Assembly: GCF_003148775.1 (NCBI RefSeq) | Contig: NZ_QGGW01000002.1 | Coordinates: 333,810 to 397,809, forward strand | DNA: 64,000 nucleotides | DNA from: Roseicyclus mahoneyensis | GTDB lineage: Bacteria > Pseudomonadota > Alphaproteobacteria > Rhodobacterales > Rhodobacteraceae | Reading direction: 5' to 3' | Shown: positions 27,404 to 37,053 of the stretch, piece by piece | How the letters are laid out: the number at the start of each line of letters is the position of its first letter | Position numbering within the stretch: position 1 is the stretch's first letter | Position numbers and translations under genes: made by a program | Notes under the pieces: model-generated | What the model was told of the DNA's origin: nothing | The model's input: the letters and a program-made list of their open reading frames with translations, nothing else | Database searches by the model: none

Positions 27404-27910
27404 TCAGGGGTAGATGTCGATTGCCGTGCCGTCGCGGACCATTGCATAGATGTGGCGCATCTCGCGGTCGGTGACGGCGATGCATCCCACGGTCCAGTCG
27501 TCTTGCCGACGGAACGGGCGCGGCGTCCCGTGGATGAAGATGTCACCCCCCGGGCTGACGCCGCGTTCGCGGGCCTGCGCGCGATCTTCCTCATTGGGAT
27601 AGCTGATGCCAAGCGACAGGTAGAAGGCGCTGTTGGGGTTGCGCCGGTCGATGTAATAGCGCCCCTCGGGCGTGCGGCCATCCCCTTCGGTGGTCTTGTG
27701 GCCTGCAGGGGCAAAGCCCAGTTCTATATCGTAGCCCGCAAGCACCTGATCGTGGTGCATCAGATACATCCGGCGGGCAGATTTCTGCACCTCAATCCGG
27801 GTCACTTCAGGACCGTTGTACTCGATGAAGCGTGACGGCTCGCAGCCCGCGACAGCGACGGAGGCAAGGAGTAGCGACAGCGTGGAACGCCGGGTGAAAC
27901 TGGGGATCAT
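27404..27910 (-). CDS. L,D-transpeptidase family lipoprotein
   Basis: A 168-residue lipoprotein with signal TRRSTLSLLLASVAVAGC (lipobox VAGC, Cys at about 23) and a YkuD domain. The catalytic region reads IFIHGTPRPFRRQ then TVGCIAV with the nucleophile Cys near residue 144. Shorter spacing than the neighbour at 26057 shows they are different subfamilies. It likely modifies peptidoglycan from the membrane surface. The start at 27910 is where the signal begins; the longer frame overlaps the next gene. It converges on the CAP lipoprotein gene with a 6-base gap. Confidence 0.87.
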   Translation of the reverse strand: MIPSFTRRSTLSLLLASVAVAGCEPSRFIEYNGPEVTRIEVQKSARRMYLMHHDQVLAGYDIELGFAPAGHKTTEGDGRTPEGRYYIDRRNPNSAFYLSLGISYPNEEDRAQARERGVSPGGDIFIHGTPRPFRRQDDWTVGCIAVTDREMRHIYAMVRDGTAIDIYP

Positions 27911-27968
27911 GGTGCTGCTCGGCTCAGGCTTTTTTCGGCGCATACACCAAAACGCCGTGCCCGCGAAG

Positions 27969-28835
27969 TCACGTTTTCGCGGTTTCCGCAGCCAGCACGG
28001 CAGCAAGCCCCGCGCGATAATCCGGATAGCGCAGGGTGACGCCCAGATCCTCCTTGATCTTGCGGTTATCGACCCGCTTCGATTCAGCGTAAAAGCTTGC
28101 TGCCATGGGCGAAAGATCTGCCGTGTCGAAGGGAATTTCAGGCGGCAGGGGCAGACCCAGAAGGGTGGCCGCGTGGGCGATCACGTCTTGCGGCGGGGCC
28201 GGATCGTCGTCGCAGACATTGTAGACCGCGCCCGGATCAGGCCGCGCCATCGAGGCGAACAGCACCTGCGCGATATCCTCGGCATGAATGCGGGAAAACA
28301 CCTGTCCGGGCTTGAGGATGCGCCGCGCCGTGCCGTCGCGGACCTTTTCAAACGGGCCGCGACCGGGGCCATAGATGCCGGCAAGGCGGAAGATGTGCAC
28401 GGGCAGGCCATGCTTGTCGTGCAGGTCCATCCATTCGGCTTCGGCCGTGACACGTGCACGCCCCCGCTCGGTCGAGGGGGTCAGGGGCGTGGCCTCGTCC
28501 ACCCAGCCGCCCTGATGGTCGCCGTAAACGCCGGTGGTCGACAGGTAGCCGACCCAGACCAGCCCGTTGGCGGCGTTCTCGATGGCCTCGCGCGCATGTG
28601 CCAGCACCGGATCGCCCCCGTTTTCCGGCCCGGCGCTGATCAAGACATGGGTGGCCCATGCCAGATCGGCGGCCATGTCGGCGCCGGGAAAGACGCGGGC
28701 GGTCAGGCCCCCTGCCTCCAGCCGCGCGGCCTTGTCGGCGCTGCGGGTTGTAACGCGGATCGTGCCGGCGGGTTGGGCAAGTTCGCGCGCCAAAAAGCGG
28801 GCGCTGTAGCCATAGCCGAAGATCAGAAGGTTCAT
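27969..28835 (-). CDS. SDR-family NAD(P)-dependent epimerase/oxidoreductase
   Basis: A 288-residue extended SDR-like protein. The N-terminal nucleotide-binding turn is [29 protein letters not shown] has the look of an epimerase active-site strand (Thr/Ser and Tyr), and [12 protein letters not shown] follows. It resembles YeeZ-like proteins whose substrate is unknown. Its ATG overlaps the queG stop as ATGA (28832-28835), so it is the last gene of the mtgA-fzlA-queG unit. Confidence 0.82.
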   Translation of the reverse strand: MNLLIFGYGYSARFLARELAQPAGTIRVTTRSADKAARLEAGGLTARVFPGADMAADLAWATHVLISAGPENGGDPVLAHAREAIENAANGLVWVGYLSTTGVYGDHQGGWVDEATPLTPSTERGRARVTAEAEWMDLHDKHGLPVHIFRLAGIYGPGRGPFEKVRDGTARRILKPGQVFSRIHAEDIAQVLFASMARPDPGAVYNVCDDDPAPPQDVIAHAATLLGLPLPPEIPFDTADLSPMAASFYAESKRVDNRKIKEDLGVTLRYPDYRAGLAAVLAAETAKT

Positions 28836-29863
28836 CGCAGCCTCTCCACCGCCCAACGCGCCGCATCGGCGACCGTCGCATCCGCATCCTCGGTCAGGCT
28901 CTGCGCCACAGGCGCCAGCCCTGCGTCAGCCGAATTGCCGATTGCATAGAGCACATTCCGCACGAACCTGTCGCGCCCGATCCGCTTGATCGGGCTGCCT
29001 GCGAAAAGCGCGCGGAACCCCGCGTCATCCAGCCTTGCAAGATCCACCAGACGCGGGCTGACCAATTCGGGCCGCGCGGCATAGCGCATCTCGGTCGCCG
29101 TTTGGGCGAACTTGTTCCAAGGGCAGACGGCAAGGCAATCGTCGCAGCCATAGATGCGGTTGCCCATCAGCGGGCGCAAGTCGGCATCGACCGGGCCCTT
29201 GTGCTCGATCGTCAGGTAGGAAATGCAGCGCCGCGCGTCGAGTTGGAAGGGTGCCGGAAACGCATCGGTCGGGCAAATGTCGAGGCAGGCGGTGCAACTG
29301 CCGCAATGCTCGGCCTCGGGCGTGTCGGGGGGCAGGTCCACGGTGGTGAAGATCGCGCCGAGGAAAAACCAGTTGCCCAGATCGCGCGACAAAAGGTTGG
29401 TGTGCTTGCCCTGCCAGCCCAGCCCTGCGGCTTCGGCCAGCGGTTTCTCCATCACGGGCGCAGTGTCGACAAAGACCTTGATCTGATGCCCCGGCGCCTG
29501 ATCCAGCAGCCAGCGCCCCACGCGCTTGAGCCGTTTCTTGACCAGATCGTGGTAATCGCGGTTCTGCGCATAGACGCTGATCGTGGCCCGGTCGCGGTGG
29601 GTCAGCGCCTCCAGCGGGTCGGCGTCGGGTGTGTAGACCTCCGCCAGCATGATGACGGACCGCGCCTCGGGCCAGAGCGCGGCAGGGTCGCCGCGCCATC
29701 CCATCCGCTCCGCCATCCAGCCCATCTGACCGTGCCGTCCCCCCTCGACGAAGCCCGCCAACCGCCCGGCGGCCTGCGGGATCGCGTCGGGACGACACAC
29801 GCCCATCTTTGCGAAGCCCGCCGCGCGGGCCTCGGTCAGAAGGGCTGCCTTCAGGTCGCTCAA
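28832..29863 (-). CDS. queG: Epoxyqueuosine reductase
   Basis: A 343-residue QueG. The N-terminal half binds a corrinoid cofactor; two [4Fe-4S] motifs follow, [12 protein letters not shown] and CDDCLAVCP, then a HEAT-like C-terminus. It performs the last step of queuosine synthesis in tRNA. It needs cobalamin, which fits the B12 importer elsewhere in the window. The likely start is TTG at 29863, overlapping the upstream TGA by TTGA and giving [16 protein letters not shown], the family N-terminus; no ATG fits. Confidence 0.93.
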   Translation of the reverse strand: MSDLKAALLTEARAAGFAKMGVCRPDAIPQAAGRLAGFVEGGRHGQMGWMAERMGWRGDPAALWPEARSVIMLAEVYTPDADPLEALTHRDRATISVYAQNRDYHDLVKKRLKRVGRWLLDQAPGHQIKVFVDTAPVMEKPLAEAAGLGWQGKHTNLLSRDLGNWFFLGAIFTTVDLPPDTPEAEHCGSCTACLDICPTDAFPAPFQLDARRCISYLTIEHKGPVDADLRPLMGNRIYGCDDCLAVCPWNKFAQTATEMRYAARPELVSPRLVDLARLDDAGFRALFAGSPIKRIGRDRFVRNVLYAIGNSADAGLAPVAQSLTEDADATVADAARWAVERLR

Positions 29864-30540
29864 AAGTCGAGATTCGCGTAATGGGGCGGCTGGATGAAGC
29901 CGGGGATCTGGTCGGCGAGGATCGACCGGAACGCGGGGCGCGATTTCACCTTGGCATACCAGTCCTTGACGATCTCGGACCGGTTCCAGTCGACGTCCGA
30001 GATATAGTCGAGGCACGACAGGTGGGCGGCGGCGGTGAAATCAGCCAGCGTCAGCTTGTCGCCCGCCAGCCAGCGCCGGTGATCCAGCAGCCATGCCATG
30101 TAATCGAGATGGTACTTGATCTGCTGTGCGCCGGTTTTCACCGCTTTGCCATCAGGATAGCCGCCGCGCATGATCTTCTTGTTGACCCGTTCATAGACCA
30201 GATTCGCCGTCACCTCGTGGTGGAACTTGTCGTCGAACCAATGCACCAGCCGCCGCACCTCTGCCCGGCCCTTGGGGTCCGAGGGCATCAGGGGCGGTTC
30301 GGGCCGGGTTTCCTCGAGGTATTCGCAGATCGCGTTCGATTCCGTCAGGTGCATTCCGTCGATCTTGAGGACCGGAACCTTGCCTGCGGGATTGCGACGC
30401 AGGAATTCGGTCGTGGGCTCCCAATAGCGTTCTTCGAGCAATTCCACCTCGATCCGCTTTTCGGCAAGCACAAGCCGGACCTTGCGGCAAAAGGGGGAGA
30501 GGGCAAAATGGTACAGGCGCGCCATGGACTGCTCGATCAT
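29860..30540 (-). CDS. fzlA: FzlA-like FtsZ-binding GST-family protein
   Basis: A 226-residue GST-fold protein. Thioredoxin-like part (about 6-85; [29 protein letters not shown]) and helical part (about 95-215). The segments [31 protein letters not shown] and the C-terminal tail PPHYANLDF resemble Caulobacter FzlA, which binds FtsZ filaments and promotes constriction. It may therefore be a division factor, not a detoxifying GST. Position directly after mtgA (39 bases) supports a wall/division role. A second ATG at codon 6 is possible. Confidence 0.75.
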   Translation of the reverse strand: MIEQSMARLYHFALSPFCRKVRLVLAEKRIEVELLEERYWEPTTEFLRRNPAGKVPVLKIDGMHLTESNAICEYLEETRPEPPLMPSDPKGRAEVRRLVHWFDDKFHHEVTANLVYERVNKKIMRGGYPDGKAVKTGAQQIKYHLDYMAWLLDHRRWLAGDKLTLADFTAAAHLSCLDYISDVDWNRSEIVKDWYAKVKSRPAFRSILADQIPGFIQPPHYANLDF

Positions 30541-30579
30541 GTTAGGCTGACCTTCTATGGCGCGAAAGAGTGTCCGACT

Positions 30580-31347
30580 TCAATTCGCAAAGCAATCATC
30601 GCGCCCATCGGCGGCGATGGTGGCGGCCCCGCCCGCGATGGACCGCGCGCGTCGGTCGACAAATCCCGAGGGCGCCGAGGCGATCCGGTTCTGCGGGCTG
30701 GGCAGGACGGCGGCCAGCAGCGAAGCCTGCCGCAGCGACAGATCGGCGGCAGACACACCGAAATGATGCTGCGCGGCGGCCTCCGCACCAAAGACACCTT
30801 CGCCGAATTCGGCGACGTTCAGGTAGACCTCGAGCACGCGCCGCTTGGACCAAAGCAGTTCCATCACCGGGGTGAATGCCGCCTCGAGCGCTTTTCGCAC
30901 CCATGTCCGGCCATGCCACAGAAAGGTGTTCTTGACCGTCTGCTGGCTGATCGTAGACGCGCCGCGCTGCCCGCCTTCGGCGATGGCGTCTCGGATGGCA
31001 TCCATGTCAAAGCCCCAATGCCGGCAGAAATTCGCGTCTTCCGCCGCGACCACGGCTCGTTGCAGATTGACCGAAATCTCCTCGATCGGGATCCATTGGC
31101 GCTCGATTCCGCCCAGCCGACGGCTTTCGCCGATCATGTAGGCCGTCGTGGGTACCGGGATGAAGGCATAGAGAATGACCCATCCAAGCCCAAGGACGAT
31201 AAGCGCCGCGACCGACCGCACAAGCCAGCGCCGCAGCCATATCGCCGCACGGCGCAGGCGAGAGGGCTGCCGTGCCTGTGCGCGTTTGTGCGGCTTGCCA
31301 CGGATCGCGGATTTCACCGCGCTGTCCGGATCGGATTTTCTGGCCAA
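30580..31347 (-). CDS. mtgA: Monofunctional peptidoglycan glycosyltransferase
   Basis: A 255-residue GT51 enzyme: basic N-terminus, membrane anchor (about 40-62), then the catalytic domain with AAEDANFCRHWG (catalytic Glu), RGASTISQQTVKN, and RKALEAAFTPVMELLWSKRRVLEVYLN. It polymerises lipid II into glycan strands. No ATG gives a sensible N-terminus; TTG at 31347 is preceded by GAGG and is the best choice, though a downstream GTG is possible. It heads the mtgA-fzlA-queG-SDR run on the minus strand. Confidence 0.92.
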   Translation of the reverse strand: MARKSDPDSAVKSAIRGKPHKRAQARQPSRLRRAAIWLRRWLVRSVAALIVLGLGWVILYAFIPVPTTAYMIGESRRLGGIERQWIPIEEISVNLQRAVVAAEDANFCRHWGFDMDAIRDAIAEGGQRGASTISQQTVKNTFLWHGRTWVRKALEAAFTPVMELLWSKRRVLEVYLNVAEFGEGVFGAEAAAQHHFGVSAADLSLRQASLLAAVLPSPQNRIASAPSGFVDRRARSIAGGAATIAADGRDDCFAN

Positions 31348-31584
31348 TCTGACCTCATGTCGTTCATGCCCTTGCGCGGGCAGGCTAGTTCCTGTGGGGC
31401 AGGAAGGCCAATACCCCGGCGGACAGATCCCTTGCCCGTGTTCTCGCCTCGCGTCGACGCCAAATTGATGCGGCACCACGAACGATCCGTTGAATTACCC
31501 GGCTTTGGCCCGCCCGCTTCCGCAATCGCGCCGCATTTGGGGGTCAAACAGGAGAAGACCAACAAGCCCGAGCAGGTAGTAAAG

Positions 31585-32490
31585 ATGGATCGACTTACGG
31601 AAATGGAAGCCTTCGCCATGGTGGTGGACCAGGGTGGCTTTACCGATGCCGCGAAGAAGATGGGGATTTCCAAATCCGCCGTGTCCAAGCATGTCTCCAG
31701 TCTTGAGACGCGTTTGGGCGCGCGACTGCTCAACCGCACCACGCGCCGCGTCAGCCCGACCGAGATCGGCCTAGCTTATTACGACCGCGCCCGCCGCGTG
31801 CTCAACGACGCCGGCGAGGCCGACGCGCTGGTAACCGCGATGCAATCGGCTCCGTCGGGCACATTGCGCGTGTCCATCGCCACCGATTTCGGGGTGAATC
31901 ATGTCTCGCCCATTCTGGGCAAGTTCCTGCACAGATACCCCGATGTCACCGTCAACATGGTGCTCAACAACCGCTATGTCGAACTGATCTCGGAAGGGTT
32001 CGACATGGCGATCCGGGTGGGCGAGTTGGAGGACAGCAGCCTGCGCGCCCGCAAGATTTGCGAGACGCAGCGCCGGATGATCGCGGCGCCGTCCTATTTC
32101 CAGCGCTATGGCCGCCCGGAAAAGATCGACGACCTGAACGAACACAAGCTCTTGCATTATTCCAACAACGCCAATGGCAACGTCTGGAAGATCACCGCCC
32201 CTTCGGGCGAACAGCGGCAGGTGCGCAGCGGTGGCTGGCTGACCGTGAACGACGGCCAGTCGCTGCTCAATGCCGCGATCGGGGGGCTGGGCATCGCCTA
32301 CCTGCCCAGTTTCCTTTATGCTGACCCGCTTCGTGCCGGGTTGATCGAGGATGTGATCCCCGATCTGCCGGTCGACATCCAAGGCGTATACGCGATCTAT
32401 CCGCCCGGCCGCTACACGCAGCCCAAGGTAAGATCCTTCATCGACTTTCTTGTCGACGCCTTCAAGGACAAGGGACCCACCGACTGGTGA
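31585..32490 (+). CDS. LysR-family transcriptional regulator
   Basis: A 301-residue LysR regulator. Helix-turn-helix at residues 1-60 (FAMVVDQGGFTDAAKKMGISKSAVSKHVSSLE), then a type 2 periplasmic-binding-like effector domain (about 88-290; GTLRVSIATDFG). It is most like the subgroup that controls nearby small-molecule enzymes, but its divergent neighbour is mtgA, so the target is unclear. The ATG at 31585 follows AGGTAG. An open frame continues upstream for almost 2 kb, but that part is antisense to queG, fzlA and mtgA. Confidence 0.92.
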   Translation: MDRLTEMEAFAMVVDQGGFTDAAKKMGISKSAVSKHVSSLETRLGARLLNRTTRRVSPTEIGLAYYDRARRVLNDAGEADALVTAMQSAPSGTLRVSIATDFGVNHVSPILGKFLHRYPDVTVNMVLNNRYVELISEGFDMAIRVGELEDSSLRARKICETQRRMIAAPSYFQRYGRPEKIDDLNEHKLLHYSNNANGNVWKITAPSGEQRQVRSGGWLTVNDGQSLLNAAIGGLGIAYLPSFLYADPLRAGLIEDVIPDLPVDIQGVYAIYPPGRYTQPKVRSFIDFLVDAFKDKGPTDW

Positions 32491-32575
32491 TGCGCTGTCG
32501 CGCCTGCCCCGCTGATTTTTTTGCCTGATGCCGTGCCTGCGCCCTGTCTTCTGTTCCGGGGCGCGTGCCTGACTG

Positions 32576-32612
32576 CGCCCGGATTGGCTCCGCGCCGATC
32601 CGGGCGTTTTTT
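32576..32612 (+). terminator. Rho-independent terminator after lysR gene
   Basis: CGCCCGGAT (32576-32584) pairs with ATCCGGGCG (32598-32606), followed by six T. It is 86 bases downstream of the LysR stop and two bases before the convergent OmpA-like gene's stop. Confidence 0.88.
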
Positions 32613-32614
32613 CG

Positions 32615-33580
32615 TCAATAGGCGATCAAGACGGCCTCGACCCGCCGATTGGCCTCGCGGCCGGCGGTCGTGCTGTTGGAGGCGCGGGGGGCAAGATAGC
32701 CGATCCCCTCGGCCTCGATCTGGGCCGGGTCCGCGCCGAGAGCATCGACCAGATATGCGCGTACGGCAGAGGCCCGGGCCCTGCTGACGGCGATATTGGC
32801 CTCGCGCGAGCCTTCGGTGTCGGTATGCCCGACCAAAACGATCCGTCGCCTCGGGTCTTCGGCAAGATAGGCGGCCAGCGCCACAAGGCTTTCAATGCGG
32901 TCGCCCGCCAAGGCAGAGGCGCCCGTGGCGAAGGTCACGTCACTCAGGACGGCAGAGCCGGTGGTGGTCAGGCGCGCGATCACCCCCTCGGCGTCCGCGG
33001 CACCTTCGTGCGGGTCGGTCTGCCGGGTGGAGGATGTCACCGGCACGGCCAAGGCGCCCACCGGGGTCACGCGCGCAACATGCACATAGCCATGCTGACC
33101 CCCTTGCGAGATCGTCACGGCCAGATGTTCCACCGCGTCGACCAGCGCGCGCGAGGCGGTCAGATAGTGGAACCGGCCCAGATCGACATGCATCGACGGG
33201 CCATCCGCTATGGGCAGGGCAAAGCGGAAATCGAAGCCGCCGCAGCCGATGTCGGCGCAGGCAAACCCGATCGTGTAGCCTTGCGCGGTCAGCTGGCCCT
33301 CGATCGTCGCAAAAATCCGGGTCGAGTCGCCTGCTTCGTCGGGCAGGACCCATATTTCCTGCGACAGGTCGCCGGCAAACTCGAGCGTGGGCACGGCGCG
33401 GCCGTCGAAGGGGCCCGTGGCGATGCGGAACCCTGCCACCCTGTCGGTCTCGATCCGGACAAGCTCTGCCCCTGTCGGCCAATCCAGATCCAGCCCCGCG
33501 GCAGGCAGCACGCCACACAAGGAAACAAGCACTGCGGTCAGACATCGGACAATGGGCTGCGCGCGGCCGTTTTGCGTCAT
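32615..33580 (-). CDS. OmpA-family exported protein
   Basis: A 321-residue exported protein: signal peptide about 1-28 (VRCLTAVLVSLCGVLPAAG), an N-terminal region of unknown fold with four Cys around 125-135, and a C-terminal OmpA domain (about 205-321) with VLVGHTDTEGS, SRARASAV and GREANRRVE, the residues that bind diaminopimelate in peptidoglycan. It probably tethers the outer envelope to the wall. The start at 33580 fits the signal and lies 7 bases after the GNAT gene's stop, making it the third gene of a CinA-like/GNAT/OmpA unit. Confidence 0.87.
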   Translation of the reverse strand: MTQNGRAQPIVRCLTAVLVSLCGVLPAAGLDLDWPTGAELVRIETDRVAGFRIATGPFDGRAVPTLEFAGDLSQEIWVLPDEAGDSTRIFATIEGQLTAQGYTIGFACADIGCGGFDFRFALPIADGPSMHVDLGRFHYLTASRALVDAVEHLAVTISQGGQHGYVHVARVTPVGALAVPVTSSTRQTDPHEGAADAEGVIARLTTTGSAVLSDVTFATGASALAGDRIESLVALAAYLAEDPRRRIVLVGHTDTEGSREANIAVSRARASAVRAYLVDALGADPAQIEAEGIGYLAPRASNSTTAGREANRRVEAVLIAY

Positions 33581-33587
33581 GGGCCTG

Positions 33588-34313
33588 TCAGGCTTGCGGG
33601 GATCGGTAGTGGTATGTTCCCACAGCCTCGAACCCCAAGGAAGCATAAAGCCCAAGCGCCGGCTGGTTTTCGCCGGTGACAAGGATGGCGAACCGCGCAG
33701 CGCCCTCGGCCTGTGCCCAATCGGCGGCAGCGCGCATCATGATCTGACCCAGACCCTTCCGACGCTGCGCGGGCGCGATTTCCAGCGCGTGCAGCATGGC
33801 GATGCCGTCATGGATGGCGACGAAGGCCGTGCCTGCAGGCTTGTCATCGACCCTGCCGAAAAAGGACATCTTGCGCCCTGTCGCACGGTCCATAACGGCC
33901 AACCTGCCGGGGCCCACGCCTGCGGCCGCCCAGATCTCGGTCTGTATGGCCAGCGGCGGCCATGTGGCAAAGCAGGTGACGGGTGGTGGATGGGCGGCAA
34001 GTGTTGCTGTGGGCGCGATCATCGCATGGGTCGTGTCGCGGATGGCAAACCTGCGCGCGGACAGCCGCACATCCAGCGCGGTCTGATGATCTTGCACCAT
34101 GACCAGTGGCGCCTGCCCCTGATCGGCCTGCGCAGCAAGGGCCGCGTCGATCTCTGCCTCGCTGGCGTCGGTGGCGTCGGGATCGGTCAGGCGTGCGGCG
34201 CTGACCCGCTGGCCGCCGCCCGCCCCTGTCGGCACCGTGAAGGGCCCTATGGTCCGCACTGCGGCAGGGGGCCAAGTGGCAGCGATGACCGGGGCAAGAT
34301 CGACGAGCCGCAT
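33588..34313 (-). CDS. GNAT-family N-acetyltransferase
   Basis: A 241-residue protein whose C-terminal half (about 130-240) is a GNAT fold: LHALEIAPAQRRKGLGQIMMRAA is the acetyl-CoA-binding Q/RxxGxG region and NQPALGLYASLGFEAVGTYHYR the usual end. The N-terminal half is less conserved and may be a second, degenerate GNAT repeat. Acceptor unknown. It sits 6 bases after the CinA-like gene and 7 before the OmpA-like gene, so it is co-transcribed. Confidence 0.85.
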   Translation of the reverse strand: MRLVDLAPVIAATWPPAAVRTIGPFTVPTGAGGGQRVSAARLTDPDATDASEAEIDAALAAQADQGQAPLVMVQDHQTALDVRLSARRFAIRDTTHAMIAPTATLAAHPPPVTCFATWPPLAIQTEIWAAAGVGPGRLAVMDRATGRKMSFFGRVDDKPAGTAFVAIHDGIAMLHALEIAPAQRRKGLGQIMMRAAADWAQAEGAARFAILVTGENQPALGLYASLGFEAVGTYHYRSPQA

Positions 34314-34319
34314 GCCGCG

Positions 34320-35048
34320 TCACCCTGTTGCGGGGAACAGGCGCACCAGCGCGCCCATCACGGCGTCGACGGCCGGGCCGTCCTGACTGCGCACCACGAT
34401 GTTGGACCCGTGCACCCCGTCACGTTGGAACGGGTAGGACCCGATCGAGACCTCGGGATGATCGGCGGCGAGCCGGCCCAGCGCCTCGGCGATGTCGCCT
34501 TCGCCGCGGACCACGCGCAGCGATTGCGACAGCATCGGCGGCCCGCCGGTGAGGGTGGGCATGACGCTGGCCACCATCGCCTCGAAGATGCTGGGGACAC
34601 CTGCCATCACATGGACATTGCCGATGGTGAAGCCGGGTGCCGCGGAAATCGGGTTGTCAATCAGGCGGGCCCCTGCCGGGATGCGGGCCATGCGCAGGCG
34701 GGCGGCGTTCAGCTCCTGTCCACGGGCGTCATAATGCGCTTGCAAGATCGCACGCGCGTCGTCGCGGATGTCGATCGGCGCGCCCATCGCATCGGCGACG
34801 GCATCGGCGGTGATGTCGTCATGGGTAGGGCCGATTCCACCCGAGGTGAAGACATGGTCATAGGCGGCAGACAGGGCCTGTACGGCCTGTTTGATCCTGT
34901 CATGCTCGTCGGCGACGACGCGCGCCTCGGTCAGGCGGATGCCGTGATCGGTCAGCGCGCGGGCGAGGAAATTGGTGTTGCTGTCGCGCGTGCGGCCCGA
35001 CAGGATCTCGTCGCCGATCACCAGCATCGCGGCGGTGGGGGTATGCAT
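34320..35048 (-). CDS. CinA-like molybdopterin-binding domain protein
   Basis: A 242-residue protein consisting of the CinA N-terminal (MoCF-biosynthesis-type) domain: AAMLVIGDEILSGRTRDSNTNFLA at the start and TSGGIGPTHDDITADAVADA in the middle. The C-terminal nicotinamide-nucleotide amidase domain of full CinA is absent, as in many alphaproteobacterial homologues. The related domain is an ADP-ribose/FAD-type pyrophosphatase in some family members, so a nucleotide-handling role is possible. The start at 35048 is chosen for the family N-terminus. Divergent from map. Confidence 0.87.
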   Translation of the reverse strand: MHTPTAAMLVIGDEILSGRTRDSNTNFLARALTDHGIRLTEARVVADEHDRIKQAVQALSAAYDHVFTSGGIGPTHDDITADAVADAMGAPIDIRDDARAILQAHYDARGQELNAARLRMARIPAGARLIDNPISAAPGFTIGNVHVMAGVPSIFEAMVASVMPTLTGGPPMLSQSLRVVRGEGDIAEALGRLAADHPEVSIGSYPFQRDGVHGSNIVVRSQDGPAVDAVMGALVRLFPATG

Positions 35049-35265
35049 TCTGTGCCCTTCGCTTGTCCATCCCTGCAAGATCGGTATAGGCCCCTGCCCA
35101 TGCGGTTTCCAAGCCCTCTCATCGGTACGGCCCCTATCCGCCGCCGGTCGAAACGGGCTGGTCGGCAAGGGTTTGGGGCCCACGCGATTGTCAGGCCTGC
35201 CTGACTGGAAATTGTCACGCAAGGCGACTAACTTAGCCATCGGCACGCGTTCGGAGGTCCGGGGT

Positions 35266-36075
35266 TTGGACGATTTCAAGGGCCGTCTCACAAAAGACGG
35301 CATTCGCATACACGGGGCAGAGGATTTCGCCGGGATGCACCGCGCGGGACACTTGGCCGCGCGCATTCTCGACGATGTGGCCCCTATGGTGTTCCCCGGC
35401 CAGACCACCGAGGAGATCGACGCCGCGATCGAAGGGATGGTGGCGGATGCAGGCGCTGTCTCGGCCACCATCGGCTATCGTGGCTACAAGCATGCGTCCT
35501 GCATCAGCGTGAACCATGTGGTCTGCCACGGGATTCCCGGACCCAAGGTGCTGAAAGAGGGCGATATCCTCAACATCGACGTGACCGTGATCGTCGATGG
35601 CTGGTTTGGCGACACCAGCCGGATGTACGTCGCCGGAAAGCTGGGCCGCAAGGCCGAGCGCTTGGTGCAAGTCACCCATGACGCCCTGATGAAGGGGATC
35701 GAGGCGGTCCGGCCCGGCAATACCTTCGGTGACATCGGCCACGCCATCCAGAGCTTCGTGGAGGCGCAGCGTATGTCGGTTGTGCGCGATTTCTGCGGGC
35801 ATGGGCTGGGGCAGGTGTTTCACGCACCGCCCAACGTCTTGCATTACGGCCGCCCCGGCACGGGCCCCCGGCTGGAAGAAGGCATGTTCTTCACCATCGA
35901 GCCGATGGTCAATCTGGGCAGGCCGGAAACCAAGGTTCTGGCCGATGACTGGACGGCGGTGACCCGCGACAAGTCGCTGTCGGCGCAGTTCGAGCATTCC
36001 ATCGGCGTGACCGCGACCGGGGCCGATATCTTCACCCTGTCGCCCGGCGGAAAATTCCACCCGACCTGGACCTGA
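35266..36075 (+). CDS. map: Methionine aminopeptidase
   Basis: A 269-residue type I methionine aminopeptidase. All five metal ligands are seen in context: Asp in NIDVTVIVDGW, Asp in FGDTSRM, His in CGHGLG, Glu in FTIEPM and Glu in QFEHSIGV; the substrate His is in NHVVCHG. It removes the initiator Met from new proteins. No suitable ATG exists; a TTG at 35266 with GGAGG 8 bases upstream gives the family start DDFKGRLTKDG. radC follows 37 bases later on the same strand. Confidence 0.94.
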   Translation: MDDFKGRLTKDGIRIHGAEDFAGMHRAGHLAARILDDVAPMVFPGQTTEEIDAAIEGMVADAGAVSATIGYRGYKHASCISVNHVVCHGIPGPKVLKEGDILNIDVTVIVDGWFGDTSRMYVAGKLGRKAERLVQVTHDALMKGIEAVRPGNTFGDIGHAIQSFVEAQRMSVVRDFCGHGLGQVFHAPPNVLHYGRPGTGPRLEEGMFFTIEPMVNLGRPETKVLADDWTAVTRDKSLSAQFEHSIGVTATGADIFTLSPGGKFHPTWT

Positions 36076-36112
36076 TAACAGACCGTTAACCTTTTTTGCG
36101 GAGGCTGGTCGC

Positions 36113-36898
36113 ATGTCCGATCAGCCGTCCTTTTCCTTTGGCGAGGTGTCGCCGCGTTTCGTGCCCGCCAAGGCCGACATGCCGCGATCTGCAGCGCGCA
36201 AGGCCGGCGGCCCGTCAACAGGGGCCGAGCTGCACCGCCACGCCCATCGTGACCGGCTGCGCCAACGCTTCACCGATGGCGGGGCCGAGGCCGTGCCGGA
36301 TTACGAACTGCTGGAGATGATCCTTTATCGCGCGCTGCCGCGCGGCGATACCAAACCGCTGGCCAAGGCGCTGCTGAAACGCTTTGGCGATCTCAACCAC
36401 GTTCTGGCCGCCCCGCCCGCCCGCCTCAAGGAGGTGGAGGGGGTGGGCGAACGGGTGATCTTCGAGCTGAAGCTGATCGAGGCTGTGGGCCACCGCATGG
36501 CGCGGGCACGTGTCTTGAAAAAGCCGATCCTGTCATCATGGGATGCGCTGCTGGAGTATTGCCAGACGGCCATGGCGCACCGCGACCTCGAGCAATTCCG
36601 TGTGCTCTACCTCGACCGCAAGAACGTGCTGATCGCGGATGAGGCGCAGGCGGACGGCACTGTGGATCACGTGCCGGTCTACCCGCGCGAGGTGGTCAAG
36701 CGCGCACTGGAACTGAACGCGTCGGCCCTGATCCTTGTGCACAACCATCCGTCGGGCGATCCGTCCCCCAGTCAGGCGGATATCGACATGACCTTTGCGA
36801 TCCGCGATGCTGCGCATGTGCTGGGTCTGGTCATCCATGATCATCTGATCATCGGCAAGGCGCGTGAGTTGAGTTTTCGCAGTGAAGGGTATCTGTAG
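36113..36898 (+). CDS. radC: RadC-family JAB/MPN-domain protein
   Basis: A 261-residue RadC. An N-terminal helix-hairpin-helix part (about 45-125; LKEVEGVGERV) leads to the JAB domain (about 140-260) with the zinc motif HNHPSGDPSPSQAD. Despite the name, a DNA-repair role is doubtful and the function of the family is unsettled. The first 30 residues are low-complexity. Same strand as map and probably read from it. Confidence 0.93.
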   Translation: MSDQPSFSFGEVSPRFVPAKADMPRSAARKAGGPSTGAELHRHAHRDRLRQRFTDGGAEAVPDYELLEMILYRALPRGDTKPLAKALLKRFGDLNHVLAAPPARLKEVEGVGERVIFELKLIEAVGHRMARARVLKKPILSSWDALLEYCQTAMAHRDLEQFRVLYLDRKNVLIADEAQADGTVDHVPVYPREVVKRALELNASALILVHNHPSGDPSPSQADIDMTFAIRDAAHVLGLVIHDHLIIGKARELSFRSEGYL

Positions 36899-37053
36899 TA
36901 TGTTGGGTCGTCCGTGTTTTCCCGTGTTTTCCCGTCCACCGCTATCCGAGACCGAGACCGAGACCGAGGCGCCAGCGCCGGTCCGCCGCCCCGATCAGGC
37001 GAAAGCCGACGAACAACAGCCGTCTGATCCAAGGCGTAACGCCGCCTGAGGGC

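Noticed and set aside
29860..30540. Ordinary detoxifying glutathione S-transferase
   Set aside because: The C-terminal tail and helical segment fit FzlA better; kept as FzlA-like with moderate confidence.
29809..31584. A long open plus-strand frame running into the LysR gene, giving an 893-residue product
   Set aside because: The first two-thirds are antisense to queG, fzlA and mtgA, which have clear motifs. High GC keeps the opposite frames open. Only the LysR part from 31585 is real.
36899..37053. Short repeats (gtgttttccc twice, gagacc three times) as a regulatory or mobile element
   Set aside because: They are few, short and imperfectly placed between two convergent genes; nothing supports a function.
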